Source of the DNA: Anaerolineales bacterium | GTDB taxonomy: Bacteria > Chloroflexota > Anaerolineae > Anaerolineales > JABWBV01 | DNA: 43,972 bases | Assembly (NCBI GenBank): GCA_020634875.1 | Contig: JACKAX010000031.1 | Span: 1 to 43,972, forward strand | Reading direction: 5' to 3' | Shown: positions 19,629 through 27,176 of the stretch, one piece after another | Position numbering within the stretch: position 1 is the stretch's first letter | How the letters are laid out: the number at the start of each line of letters is the position of its first letter | Notes under the pieces: generated by a model | What the model saw: the letters and a program-made list of their open reading frames with translations, nothing else | The model's database searches: none | What the model was told of the DNA's origin: nothing | Program-made: the position numbers and the translations under genes

Positions 19629-20618
19629 TTAGGGAATATTTTGTTCAGCAAGCCAGATATTGATGAGTTCTGCCGTCTCATCCCAATTGTGTTCCATCAT
19701 CAAATTGTGGCCCGCACCTTCTACAAGCGCAAAATCTGCGTTGTAATGCAGGGCCGTTCTCCGTAGCCCATTGACGCTTACAACCGCGTCTTGTTCGCCT
19801 GCGAGGAAGAGCATCGGGGTGGCGAGGTTTTCGGCGGGAGTCCAGAAGGGGGGCATGTGTTGGTAGGGGACGAGACCCGATTCCGGGCCGAGGTGGGCGT
19901 ACAGTTCTTCGGGGGAGATGACCGCACGGGGGCTGATGAACAAGCGGGCGGCGTGTTCAGGCGTGCGAATCCAGGGGGATGAGTCCCAGGCGAGCATCAC
20001 GCGGAAGAGTAGTGTCGGGTCGAGTGGCAAAATTAGGGGCAGGCCATCCGCCAGGGCATTGTGGGACACCCACGGGGCGACCAGCACCGCGGCGGGCAGA
20101 TCATCGCCAACGTGTTTGAGATACCACTGTGTCAGCGCGCCGCCCATGCTGTGGCCGAGCAAAACAGGTTTGCGCTCGTACCGGGCGACTTCCTCGCGAA
20201 TGAAATTTAGATAGTAATCGAGCGTACAAAGTTGAATCGAGCGTTGGGTGGGGGAGTTGCCGTGTCCGGGCAGACTGATGGCGTGGTTTTCCCAGCCCAA
20301 TTCGGCGAACCGTGCCTGCCAGAGATGCCAGCACCACGCGTCGTGAAACATGCCGTGTTGGAATAGAAGTGGTGTTTCGTGCTTTTTCTCCGTTGGGATA
20401 TAGCTGATCCGTTCGATGCCGTTTTCGATGACGTGTTGAACGGTGTACGCTTTGCGGCGTTTGGTCTCTTTGATGGCAACGCCGTCCGCGGCTTTGTTCG
20501 CCTTTTCGAGCAGGGTTAGTTGGGGATCGCTTTTGAACAGGTTCCAAAAAATCCAAATCTGTTGACCGACAACGTATCCAGCGGCGATGGTGGCGAGGGT
20601 TTTGAGTAGTTTTTTCAT
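19629..20618 (-). CDS. Alpha/beta hydrolase
   Basis: A 329-aa protein with an N-terminal hydrophobic segment (residues 4-28, uncleaved anchor or signal). The alpha/beta hydrolase fold begins near 80. The nucleophile is S157 in GHSMGG, the acid is in GEQDAVV near 281-287, and the histidine is in EGAGHNLMM near 307. The lipase/esterase-like HG segment is FQHGMFHDAW at 86-95. The ATG has AGGA eight bases upstream. It stands alone between two ACACAGA repeats, so context says nothing about its substrate. A membrane-attached esterase or lysophospholipase is likely, but the family is broad. Confidence 0.9.
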   Translation of the reverse strand: MKKLLKTLATIAAGYVVGQQIWIFWNLFKSDPQLTLLEKANKAADGVAIKETKRRKAYTVQHVIENGIERISYIPTEKKHETPLLFQHGMFHDAWCWHLWQARFAELGWENHAISLPGHGNSPTQRSIQLCTLDYYLNFIREEVARYERKPVLLGHSMGGALTQWYLKHVGDDLPAAVLVAPWVSHNALADGLPLILPLDPTLLFRVMLAWDSSPWIRTPEHAARLFISPRAVISPEELYAHLGPESGLVPYQHMPPFWTPAENLATPMLFLAGEQDAVVSVNGLRRTALHYNADFALVEGAGHNLMMEHNWDETAELINIWLAEQNIP

Positions 20619-20631
20619 CGGGAGGTTCCTG

Positions 20632-20722
20632 GTACACAGACGGCACAGAAAAAACAGAGGAACACAGATTTTTCTTTAAAATTTTTCTGTGTTCTTCTGT
20701 CTAATCTGCGCTGTCTGTGTAC
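20632..20722. repeat. Intergenic inverted repeat, ACACAGA family
   Basis: GTACACAGACGGCACAGA (20632-20649) against TCTGCGCTGTCTGTGTAC (20705-20722), 16 of 18 positions complementary. Inside, GAGGAACACAGATTTTTCT faces TTTTTCTGTGTTCTTCTGT, so the whole unit could fold as one long hairpin. Confidence 0.9.
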
Positions 20723-20727
20723 AATTT

Positions 20728-21525
20728 TTACGAAAGGGTGGATAACGCGCGATGGGTTAACGTGACCGCGACATCTTGCCTGTATTCCGCGGACGCCCAC
20801 TCGTCCCCCGCTTCGGCAGTGATGTTGCGAACGGCATATTCCACGCCGCCCGGTTCGGGAGCATCCAACGCCAGACGGGGCACGCGACCCCATCCACCGA
20901 CCACCACCCGCAAACGTCCCGACGGCCACTTCGCCGCGGCGACGGTTACGATAGGCCGATCCGCGGGGGTGCGGGCAACGTATTCGTAAGCGAGGTTCAC
21001 TTTGGTGGAGAAGGTGAGGAGGGTGAGGAGGCGGTGGGGGAGGGTAAAGAGGTTGGTTTGTTGGTTTGTTAGTTTGTTAGTTGGCTCAATTGTTTGGCGG
21101 TATTGCAGGATGTTGCCGAGGTCGTGGGTTTCGTCGCCGGGCTGGAGGGTGAGTTGGGTATCGAGGGCGAGGAGGGCGGCGGTGAGGGGGGAACGACCAT
21201 CGGAGGCGATCAGTGTTCCGGCAACGGTGCCCGCGCGGCGCAGGTTGGCGGTGGCTTCGTGCTGGATGGCTTTCGCCAGGGCGGGGGCAAGATCAGGGAA
21301 GTCCAACAATGTTTGAAGCGGGGTGACCGCGCCGATTTCGAGGCTACTGCCGCGGAGTTCGATGGCTTTCAGCGGAAGGGCTTGCAGGTCTGCAACGGCA
21401 AAATCTTCGGAGTGGGGGGCGTTCAGCACCGTGCCGCCGCCGAGGGGAAGTGTAAGTGGGGCAGGGCGGGTGATGAGGGTGAGGGTTTCTTCGAGGGTTT
21501 GGGGACGGTGGTATTCGATGATCAT
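20728..21525 (-). CDS. FAD-binding subunit of a molybdenum hydroxylase (YgfM / CoxM-like)
   Basis: A 265-aa protein of the flavin subunit family. The FAD pyrophosphate-binding loop is LPLGGGTVLNAP at 26-37. The second flavin segment, NLRRAGTVAGTLIASDGRSP (about 93-112), matches the usual IRN-T-GGN-PSD pattern loosely. A CO dehydrogenase flavoprotein C-terminal domain follows. The size is close to E. coli YgfM, the partner of XdhD. It would pass electrons from the Fe-S clusters of the hydroxylase at 10451-13453 to NAD or another acceptor, although the genes are 7 kb apart. AGGAG lies seven bases before the ATG. Residues about 147-158 (TNKLTNQQTN) come from a TTTGTTAG-type tandem repeat and look inserted. 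Confidence 0.87.
   Translation of the reverse strand: MIIEYHRPQTLEETLTLITRPAPLTLPLGGGTVLNAPHSEDFAVADLQALPLKAIELRGSSLEIGAVTPLQTLLDFPDLAPALAKAIQHEATANLRRAGTVAGTLIASDGRSPLTAALLALDTQLTLQPGDETHDLGNILQYRQTIEPTNKLTNQQTNLFTLPHRLLTLLTFSTKVNLAYEYVARTPADRPIVTVAAAKWPSGRLRVVVGGWGRVPRLALDAPEPGGVEYAVRNITAEAGDEWASAEYRQDVAVTLTHRALSTLS
21054..21084. repeat. Tandem TTGTTGGT/TTGTTAGT words inside the FAD subunit gene
   Basis: GGTTTGTTGGTTTGTTAGTT and its continuation repeat an eight-base unit about four times, translated on the minus strand as a TNKLTNQQTN linker between conserved parts of the flavoprotein. Confidence 0.6.
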
Positions 21526-21575
21526 TTAAATTCTCCTGAGCATTCCCATTATACTATTGGAACTATGGAGACGTA

Positions 21576-21608
21576 AAAAGCTCCCGAATTTCCAGGTCGG
21601 GAGCTTTT
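21576..21608 (-). terminator. Intrinsic terminator after the GGDEF gene
   Basis: A 12-bp perfect stem AAAAGCTCCCGA / TCGGGAGCTTTT with a nine-base loop, followed on the minus strand by TTACG. It ends transcription from the GGDEF gene before the FAD subunit gene. Confidence 0.85.
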
Positions 21609-21627
21609 GAAATGAGTTTCGGTACAC

Positions 21628-21726
21628 GAAAAACCGAGTTTTTTCACTAAAAGGGGGAGATACGCGCTAAAAAGGTCCCTTGAAAACCAGGATTCTCTCA
21701 CTTGAGAGGTAAAAACTCGGTTTTTC
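21628..21726. repeat. Intergenic inverted repeat GAAAAACCGAGTTTTT
   Basis: Perfect 16-bp arms at 21628-21643 and 21711-21726, 67 bp apart. The interior contains a small hairpin CTCTCA/CTTGAGAG (21694-21707). It lies between the GGDEF gene and its terminator, so it would be transcribed in the mRNA 3' end. Confidence 0.85.
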
Positions 21727-21736
21727 TTCGGGCATC

Positions 21737-22402
21737 TCACTTATGAAACCCATGCATATATTTCACTAGCAAATCATCCATCGCTTCCCGCAGGAGGACG
21801 GCCTCACTGACACTGCGTTCCTGGGATACTTTGGTGAGACGTTCAAGCTGGGTGGTGGTGAAGTGGACGGTTTTGGGAACCATGCGCTCTTCAAAGGCGA
21901 GGATGATTTTGTTGCGCCCGGTCAGTTTAGCGCGGTAGAGCGCGGCGTCGGCTTTGCGGAAGAGTTCATTGGTGTCGGAGCCGTCAATAGGGTAGGCGGC
22001 AACGCCAATGCTGGTGGTCAGGCTTCTTTGATAGGTATAGTTGCCGTGTCCGTATTCGGTTTTCGCTTCGATTTCGGCGCGCACCTTTTCAAGTTTTAGG
22101 AGGGCTTGCTCGCGCTCGGTGTTGGGGAAGAGAATGGCAAACTCGTCACCGCCGTAGCGCGCAATGATGGCTTCCTCGCCGAGTGATTTTAGAACATCGG
22201 CAAAACCAACCAGGATGACATCGCCGCCTTCGTGCCCCAAGTCATCGTTGATTGCTTTGAAACTATCCATATCTACGAGCGCAAGCGAGAATGGGTTGGC
22301 TTCTGTCTCGGCCTCTTGTAGCACTGTGTTTACCAGGCTTTCAAACGTTTGTCGTCGCGTGAGACCGGTTAAAGGATCATTGGTGGTTATCTGATTATCC
22401 AT
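21737..22402 (-). CDS. Small GGDEF protein with a C-terminal ribbon-helix-helix-like domain
   Basis: A 221-aa protein. The start at 22402 is fixed by AAGGAGATAACA directly before ATG; a longer frame to 22480 would pass through the promoter. Residues 5-165 are a complete GGDEF diguanylate cyclase domain: DPLTGLTRR, DMDSFKAINDDLGHEGGD, RYGGDEF at 82-88, and SIGVAAYP. The RxxD product-inhibition site upstream of GGDEF is absent (GEEA). There is no membrane or sensor domain. Residues 175-221 (KTVHFTTTQLERLTK, then SVSEAVLLREAMDDLL) have the strand-helix-helix pattern of MetJ/Arc/CopG DNA-binding domains. It should make cyclic di-GMP; DNA binding is inferred. Confidence 0.88.
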   Translation of the reverse strand: MDNQITTNDPLTGLTRRQTFESLVNTVLQEAETEANPFSLALVDMDSFKAINDDLGHEGGDVILVGFADVLKSLGEEAIIARYGGDEFAILFPNTEREQALLKLEKVRAEIEAKTEYGHGNYTYQRSLTTSIGVAAYPIDGSDTNELFRKADAALYRAKLTGRNKIILAFEERMVPKTVHFTTTQLERLTKVSQERSVSEAVLLREAMDDLLVKYMHGFHK

Positions 22403-22440
22403 TGTTATCTCCTTGTTTTTTGTTTTTATAATATGCTTAT

Positions 22441-22468
22441 ATATTATCATTAAATAAAACTCTGTCAA
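22441..22468 (-). promoter_or_regulatory. Promoter of the GGDEF gene
   Basis: On the minus strand TTGACA (22463-22468), a 16-bp AT-rich spacer, and TAATAT (22441-22446), with a ribosome binding site and ATG about 40 bp downstream. Confidence 0.65.
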
Positions 22469-22474
22469 CAGACA

Positions 22475-22510
22475 AAACAAAAGGCCGCCCCATTGGACGG
22501 CCTTTTGTTT
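22475..22510 (-). terminator. Intrinsic terminator after the LLM oxidoreductase gene
   Basis: A perfect 13-bp inverted repeat AAACAAAAGGCCG / CGGCCTTTTGTTT with a ten-base loop and T-rich ends in both directions. It is placed 45 bp past the LLM stop and just upstream of the GGDEF promoter. Confidence 0.88.
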
Positions 22511-22555
22511 GGATATCTGTTTATCCTATTTCCCCATTTACCTTATCTGCCCTAT

Positions 22556-23560
22556 TTATCCCTGCCCCCCAAACGTATCTACCAACAACTTCACATCCCC
22601 CCCCACCGGGTACAAAATCGGGCAGGTGCACCCGCGTTTGACATATTCCTGCACTTTCGCGCGGGCCTCGTCGGGCGTGCCGGACGCGGTGATGTGGTGG
22701 ATCAGGTCTTCAGGGACGAGATGTTTAGCTTTTTGAATCTGTTCGTGCGTGGCGGGCCATCCGAGGATGGACTGGATTTCCGCGACGACATCCATCGAAA
22801 CGCCGGAGGCTTTGGCGATGTGCGGTTGTTGGGCGAGGTACTGGCAGAGCAGGCCGCGGGTGGTATCAATTGCTTTGTCGTGATCGTGATCGACGGAGCA
22901 GACGATCAACTGAGGGCGGTCAATGTCGTCGAGGCTGCGTCCGGCTTTGCGCGCCCCCCGGTCGAGTTGTTCGAGGGCGTCGTCGTTGTATTCGGGCGGG
23001 ACGCAGTAGTTGAGCACCGCACCGTCGGCGATTTCGCCGGTCATTTCCATCATTTTCTCGCCTGTCGCACCGATCATGAGCGGGATGTGGCGGGGTTCTT
23101 TGCGGCCATGCACCACGTCGAGTTCGATGCCGTTGACGTGGACAAACTCGCCATCGAAGGTGACGCGTTCCATGTTGAGCAGGCGGCGCATGACTTCGAT
23201 GGTTTCGCGCATGGCGGTGAGGGGCTTGCGGCGGTCAATGCCGACGTTGCGGGCGAGCGGGTCCCACCACGCGCCCAGCCCGCAGATGATCCGGTTCGGG
23301 GCGAGATCATCCAGGGTGAGGAAGGTGGCAGCGAGCAGGCCGATGTTGCGGGTCCAGTTGTTGATCACGCCGGAGCCGACTTTGAGTTTGTCGGTCACGG
23401 CGGCGTAGGCGGCCATCGGAACAATGGCGTCCCGCACGAGACGGGACTCGGCTTGCCAGACGGCTTCAAAGCCTTTTTCTTCGGCGTAACGGACGTAATC
23501 GAGACCGTCGCGCAAGTCGTGGGCATCCTGAAGGTAGAGGGCAACGCGGGGTTGGGACAT
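22556..23560 (-). CDS. LLM-class F420-dependent oxidoreductase
   Basis: A 334-aa luciferase-like TIM-barrel protein. The start at 23560 has AGGAG eight bases upstream and begins [12 protein letters not shown]; a longer frame to 23722 would cross the cofC terminator. Segments typical of the methylene-tetrahydromethanopterin reductase-like group are [23 protein letters not shown] (about 22-44), [18 protein letters not shown], the [14 protein letters not shown] loop, and [28 protein letters not shown]. This class uses F420H2 (or sometimes FMN) for hydride transfer; F420 is favoured because the cofactor genes follow immediately upstream. The substrate is unknown. It has its own terminator on each side, so it is a separate transcript from cofC. 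Confidence 0.9.
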   Translation of the reverse strand: MSQPRVALYLQDAHDLRDGLDYVRYAEEKGFEAVWQAESRLVRDAIVPMAAYAAVTDKLKVGSGVINNWTRNIGLLAATFLTLDDLAPNRIICGLGAWWDPLARNVGIDRRKPLTAMRETIEVMRRLLNMERVTFDGEFVHVNGIELDVVHGRKEPRHIPLMIGATGEKMMEMTGEIADGAVLNYCVPPEYNDDALEQLDRGARKAGRSLDDIDRPQLIVCSVDHDHDKAIDTTRGLLCQYLAQQPHIAKASGVSMDVVAEIQSILGWPATHEQIQKAKHLVPEDLIHHITASGTPDEARAKVQEYVKRGCTCPILYPVGGDVKLLVDTFGGQG

Positions 23561-23674
23561 GGGGGACTCCTGAGGGGGGGATTGGGTTAGATATTGAGTG
23601 ACGAATGATAAAGGAAGATGTTTGGTTATTCCTAAACGGCTAAGAATTATTGTATCAGGGGTGAACCAATTATT

Positions 23675-23714
23675 AATAAAAAAACAGTGGTCAATCTTCC
23701 GACTGACCACTGTT
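23675..23714 (-). terminator. Intrinsic terminator of the cofD-cofC transcript
   Basis: A perfect 11-bp stem AACAGTGGTCA / TGACCACTGTT with a ten-base loop, followed on the minus strand by a run of seven T. It starts 25 bp after the cofC stop. Confidence 0.92.
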
Positions 23715-23738
23715 ATACGCAAAACTTAGGAACCTCCC

Positions 23739-24380
23739 CTAAAACGGCACCCAACTCTCTGTTAGCTCATCCTCATCGAAATAAGGCAAACGATCCCCCA
23801 CCGCATCCAGGTCTTCGGGCCAATCCAAATCCAGGCTGAACGACTCCTTCTCCACAATCCGAAGATCTGCTCCTGCCCGGAGCGCCTGATCCCGATGACG
23901 CTCGAACGACCCTTTCCCATAATCAAACTTGATCAAGTCCGGGGGCGCGACCAGCATTGCATTTGTCCCCTCGTGATGGCGGTCAGGAGCAATCACCACC
24001 GCAGGCTTTCCGTTGACCATGCTGATCATTTCTTGCACATCTTCTGGTTCCAGCAAGGGCAAATCTGCGGGAATGACCAGTACACCACGGACTTTATATG
24101 CCTTTGCCAGTAAACTGGCTCGTGTCAGGGCCACATTTAACCCTGGATTTCCACTTTCTAGCAGCGTTTGCGCCCCCATCTTCCGCGCCACGGTCAATGC
24201 CTCAGGATCACGGCTGACCACTAAAATTTTTTCCAACCCTTTCACTTGTTGTAACCGTTCAATCGTATGGCGCAACATCTCCCGATTCAAAATCATGCGT
24301 TCTTCCTCAGAATACTTTGAGGACAAGCGAGATTTACCCCGCCGCAACGGTTTGATGGGAACAACAGCCCACAGGCTCAT
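23739..24380 (-). CDS. cofC: F420 biosynthesis guanylyltransferase CofC/FbiD
   Basis: A 213-aa nucleotidyltransferase. It activates 2-phospholactate or phosphoenolpyruvate with GTP to the GDP adduct used by CofD. The start is taken at 24380 because AAAGGAG ends seven bases before it and the fold begins there (SLWAVVPIKPLRRGKSRLS); the ATG at 24398 overlaps the cofD stop by ATGA and is the alternative. Family marks are the PIKP and GKSRL nucleotide loop, the IPADLPLL metal/nucleotide segment near 107-114, and VVIAPDRHHEGTNAML. Which phospho-acid it prefers cannot be read from these motifs. The stand-alone nitroreductase in the cluster would suit phosphoenolpyruvate. Confidence 0.93.
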   Translation of the reverse strand: MSLWAVVPIKPLRRGKSRLSSKYSEEERMILNREMLRHTIERLQQVKGLEKILVVSRDPEALTVARKMGAQTLLESGNPGLNVALTRASLLAKAYKVRGVLVIPADLPLLEPEDVQEMISMVNGKPAVVIAPDRHHEGTNAMLVAPPDLIKFDYGKGSFERHRDQALRAGADLRIVEKESFSLDLDWPEDLDAVGDRLPYFDEDELTESWVPF

Positions 24381-24394
24381 TTTAAAACTCCTTT

Positions 24395-25327
24395 TCATCG
24401 CGCATAGGCGATAAAATCGAGAACCTCCCCTGCCAACCGTTTCCGGTCAGCAGGCGTTTTCATCAGGGTATCCGTAACCAATGGCCGGATACCTAACGCC
24501 CGAACTTCGTCCAGGCTTTGCTCATCTTGTTTATCAAATATAAACCCCTCCAACAATCCCCCATAATGCCTTGCTACAGCCAAAGCAGAAGGTTCGACCC
24601 CTAACTCCGCATACATCTTCGCTGCTGGCCCCTTCACCGTCTGCCCCGCAATAATCGGCGAAACTGCGACAACCTTCTGACGCGTTCCTATGCGTTCCTT
24701 AATGCCTCGGATCGCCAAAATTGGATCGACACTCACCCACGGATTCGACGGACAAATAACAATCGCGTCCGCCCTCTCCAACGCCTCCAGCACCCCCGGA
24801 GCCGCGCGGGCCGCTTGAACCCCCTCAAAGCGGAACCCCTTTACGCGGGGATGGCATTGCCGTCGCACAAAATATTCCTGAAAGGCCAAATCGCCCTCGT
24901 CCGTTTGCACAATCGTGGGTACATCTTCATTACTCATGGGAAGCACGTTTGGTTGAACCCCCCAAGCTTTGCAAAAGTCCCGCGTGATCTGGCTCAACAC
25001 CTGACCCGCGCGGAGACGCCGCGTCCGTTCCAAATGCGTCCCCAAATCGCGATCCCCCACCCCGAACCACCTTGGCCCCCCCAACATGGCGATCCCCTCC
25101 AACGCGTTCCACGACTCCCCCGCGAGGCCCCACCCCGTGACCGGGTTCGCCAACCCCGCGAGGGTGTAACAAACCGTATCCAGGTCAGGACAAATTTTCA
25201 GGCCGAGATGTTCAAAGTCATCGCCCGTATTGACGATGACGGTTAAGTTTTCGGGAGGTAGGATTTGAGCAAGGCCGTCGGCGAGTTTCGCACCGCCGAC
25301 CCCACCCGCAAGGGCAACAATATTCAT
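24395..25327 (-). CDS. cofD: F420 biosynthesis transferase CofD/FbiA
   Basis: A 310-aa enzyme that moves the phospho-acid from its GDP adduct to FO, giving F420-0 or dehydro-F420-0. The N terminus ALAGGVGGAKLADGL is the family nucleotide-binding loop. Further hallmarks are VNTGDDFEHLGLKICPDLDTV (about 32-52), GWGLAGESW, WFGVGDRDLGTHLERT, and the ICPSNPWVSVDPILA segment near 193-207. It is complete in length. Its stop overlaps the first possible cofC start by ATGA. A spacer of 124 bp with repeat sequence separates it from the nitroreductase gene upstream. Confidence 0.96.
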   Translation of the reverse strand: MNIVALAGGVGGAKLADGLAQILPPENLTVIVNTGDDFEHLGLKICPDLDTVCYTLAGLANPVTGWGLAGESWNALEGIAMLGGPRWFGVGDRDLGTHLERTRRLRAGQVLSQITRDFCKAWGVQPNVLPMSNEDVPTIVQTDEGDLAFQEYFVRRQCHPRVKGFRFEGVQAARAAPGVLEALERADAIVICPSNPWVSVDPILAIRGIKERIGTRQKVVAVSPIIAGQTVKGPAAKMYAELGVEPSALAVARHYGGLLEGFIFDKQDEQSLDEVRALGIRPLVTDTLMKTPADRKRLAGEVLDFIAYAR

Positions 25328-25375
25328 AAGTGAGAAGTAATGAGTGATAAGTAAAAGTAGTGTTTATGACGACAG

Positions 25376-25444
25376 CACCCTGAGCGGAGCGGTAATGAAC
25401 TCAAGCTCTAACACGACTTTTGTCAAGCGCAGTCGAAAGGTGCA
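25376..25444. repeat. Broken palindromic repeat in the cofD-nitroreductase gap
   Basis: GCACCCTGAGCG (25376-25387) faces GCGCAGTCGAAAGGTGC (25428-25444). The outer GCACC/GGTGC arms pair, and the CCTGAGCG and GCAGTCGAAAGG words match the unit found in the ABC permease at 8597-8637. Beside it, 25330-25355 holds AAGTGAGAAGTAATGAGTGA-type words related to 31001-31042. Confidence 0.55.
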
Positions 25445-25451
25445 GGACAGG

Positions 25452-26075
25452 CTAATTCGTTACGAAAAAGGTAACATCGTCAAGCGGTTTCCTCGCCCGC
25501 GCCTCTGGCACAGTCGCCGGATAACCCAACAACAACATCCCCTGCGGCTCCCAATCCAGGGGGAGCGACAAGGCGTGGCGCACGGTGTCCGGGGCGAACA
25601 AGGGCGCGCACACCCACACCCCGCCCAACCCCTCCGCATGGGCGGCGAGCAGGATCGTGCCTCCGGCCAGGGCCACACTTTGGGTCGCCATCAGATATTC
25701 GGCGCGTTGGCGTTTTTCATCGGGGTAGGGGTCCATGTCCGCCATTGTCAGACAGAGGAGGATCACGACCGGGGCTTCAAGAATCCGCGTGCGGGAGCGG
25801 GTGAGTTGGGTTTCGATAGCTTCGGGGGAGAGACCGTCCGCGAGGAGGTCGCGATGGAAGTCTGCGCCCATCGCGTCGGCGAGATGCGTTTTGGCCGCGG
25901 GCGTGGTGAGGATGGCAAAGCGCCAGGGTTGGCGATTATGGGCAGAAGGGGCGCACGTTCCGGTTTCGAGGATGCGTTCGATCACCGCGCGGGGCACGGG
26001 ATCAGGCAAAAAGCGGCGCACCGATCGGCGAGATCGGATCAGTTGTTGGAGTTCGAAGGGATGGGTTGCGGTCAT
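25452..26075 (-). CDS. Nitroreductase-family protein in the F420 cluster (FbiB C-domain-like)
   Basis: A 207-aa flavoprotein. The ATG at 26075 is chosen because the longer frame to 26255 would overlap the upstream gene by 140 bp. It begins FELQQLIRSRRSVRRFLPDPVP, the FMN phosphate-binding arginine cluster, then TGTCAPSAHNRQPWRFAIL, and later GLGGVWVCAPLF and the MLLLGYPA strand. These are features of the nitroreductase fold and resemble the C-terminal domain of mycobacterial FbiB. That domain reduces dehydro-F420-0, and stand-alone versions doing this step have been reported from Thermomicrobia, also Chloroflexota. Function is inferred from family and position between cofD and cofE. The Shine-Dalgarno is weak. 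Confidence 0.88.
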   Translation of the reverse strand: MTATHPFELQQLIRSRRSVRRFLPDPVPRAVIERILETGTCAPSAHNRQPWRFAILTTPAAKTHLADAMGADFHRDLLADGLSPEAIETQLTRSRTRILEAPVVILLCLTMADMDPYPDEKRQRAEYLMATQSVALAGGTILLAAHAEGLGGVWVCAPLFAPDTVRHALSLPLDWEPQGMLLLGYPATVPEARARKPLDDVTFFVTN

Positions 26076-26115
26076 AAGGTGTAAAGCTTCCGCGGGAACG
26101 GAAGTTTCACCGTGA

Positions 26116-26511
26116 TTATTCGTGTGTGGTGATTTTTTCGGGTTGAATCTTGAACAGGACGCGTACCTGTCCGGGGGGCAGATTCCAGGATTTGTTTTCG
26201 TATTTGAAGGAGAGTTTGTCCATGTGGTCTTTTGCCCCTTCTTCTGCGAATTCAACCACCTGCCCCCGAACTTGAATATACCGGTAAGTGTCGTGCGGAT
26301 CGCTGATGGTCAACGCCATGGCGGGGCGGGCGCGCAGATTGCGATCTTTCACCCGGCCTTTTGCGGTGTTGATATAAAAATATTCATCGTCGGTGTTGAA
26401 CCAAACGGGGGTAACTTGTGGCGAGCCATCTGCCATGACGGTGCCTAAAAAGGCCAATGCTCGTTTTTCGTCGGTGAGTAAGTCTTGATGTGAAGTGGGA
26501 ACTGAGACCAT
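26116..26511 (-). CDS. PPOX-class F420-dependent oxidoreductase (FDOR-B-like)
   Basis: A 131-aa split-barrel protein of the pyridoxamine-phosphate-oxidase fold. Segments AFLGTVMADGSPQVTPVWFN (about 20-39), FYINTAKGRVKDRNLRARP and YRYIQVRGQVVEF follow the order seen in mycobacterial Rv1155-like proteins, which bind F420. The K/R-rich KGRVKDRNLR is the usual phosphate-binding region. It lies 41 bp upstream of the nitroreductase gene and may be co-transcribed with it. The start has AGGAG five bases upstream, and a TATAAT stands at 26533-26538 on the minus strand. Substrates in this family range from biliverdin to aflatoxin, so none can be named. Confidence 0.9.
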   Translation of the reverse strand: MVSVPTSHQDLLTDEKRALAFLGTVMADGSPQVTPVWFNTDDEYFYINTAKGRVKDRNLRARPAMALTISDPHDTYRYIQVRGQVVEFAEEGAKDHMDKLSFKYENKSWNLPPGQVRVLFKIQPEKITTHE

Positions 26512-26624
26512 AAAAACTCCTGAAGGAATTGTATTATACCCACCTTCTCCGGGGCGGTTTGGCGAGGGCTGGCTTTCTTATAGGGTTTTCTAATAAAAAG
26601 TTGACGCAACACGCAACCAGGAAA

Positions 26625-27176
26625 TTAGCCGGTTAATTCAAACCGGGCCATTTCAAGTGCGGTGTCACCGGCGGGCTGCGAGACCAGTAACAGGTTGTCA
26701 ATAGCGATTTGCCAGTTGAAATCTTCGCGGGCGAGCAGGCGTGTGGCACAGGCCAGGCTGTCTTCGTTGACATCCCCATGCCCGAGGGTAATGTGCGGCA
26801 TCCAATTTTCGGGGGCGTAGTAAGCGAAAGGCTGGAGAGTGTAGGGCAGGGTAGCCTGCCAGATCGTTTGGTGGAGTTTGAGGAGGTTTTCGTCTTTAGT
26901 GAGGCTGATATACAAAACGATATCGTTTTTCCCTGTGAAAATCCCCAGCCCGGCGGTGCGGACGGTGAAGGGGGCAATTTCCGTTGCCAGTTTTTTGAGG
27001 GCCACTGTTAGCCCCTCAAAATCATAATCCATTGTCACTTGCCAGGAGAAATGCGGCATAGGGGTGCCTTGAACGCCTTTTAGCCCGCAATGGGTTTCCA
27101 ATTGTGCCCAAAGTTCCTCGACGCGGGCGTAATGCTCGGAGTCAAGGAGAGAGACGAGCCCGTGCATTGGTTTCAT
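26625..27176 (-). CDS. 2H phosphoesterase (2'-5' RNA ligase superfamily)
   Basis: A 183-aa protein with both catalytic HxT/S motifs: HFS at about 42-44 (MPHFSWQV) and HIT at about 129-131 (MPHITLGHGD). The spacing of about 87 residues fits the two-lobed 2H fold, in which each lobe gives one histidine. The family acts on 2',3'-cyclic or 2'-5' phosphodiesters in RNA or small nucleotides. Its start overlaps the cofE stop by ATGA, so it is translated with an F420 gene. A role in F420 metabolism (for example on a cyclic or diester intermediate) is conceivable but unproven. It is the last gene before a 113-bp gap. Confidence 0.88.
   Translation of the reverse strand: MKPMHGLVSLLDSEHYARVEELWAQLETHCGLKGVQGTPMPHFSWQVTMDYDFEGLTVALKKLATEIAPFTVRTAGLGIFTGKNDIVLYISLTKDENLLKLHQTIWQATLPYTLQPFAYYAPENWMPHITLGHGDVNEDSLACATRLLAREDFNWQIAIDNLLLVSQPAGDTALEMARFELTG

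Noticed and set aside
21549..21740. A 63-codon frame between the FAD subunit and GGDEF genes
   Set aside because: It is formed by the inverted repeat and terminator sequences.
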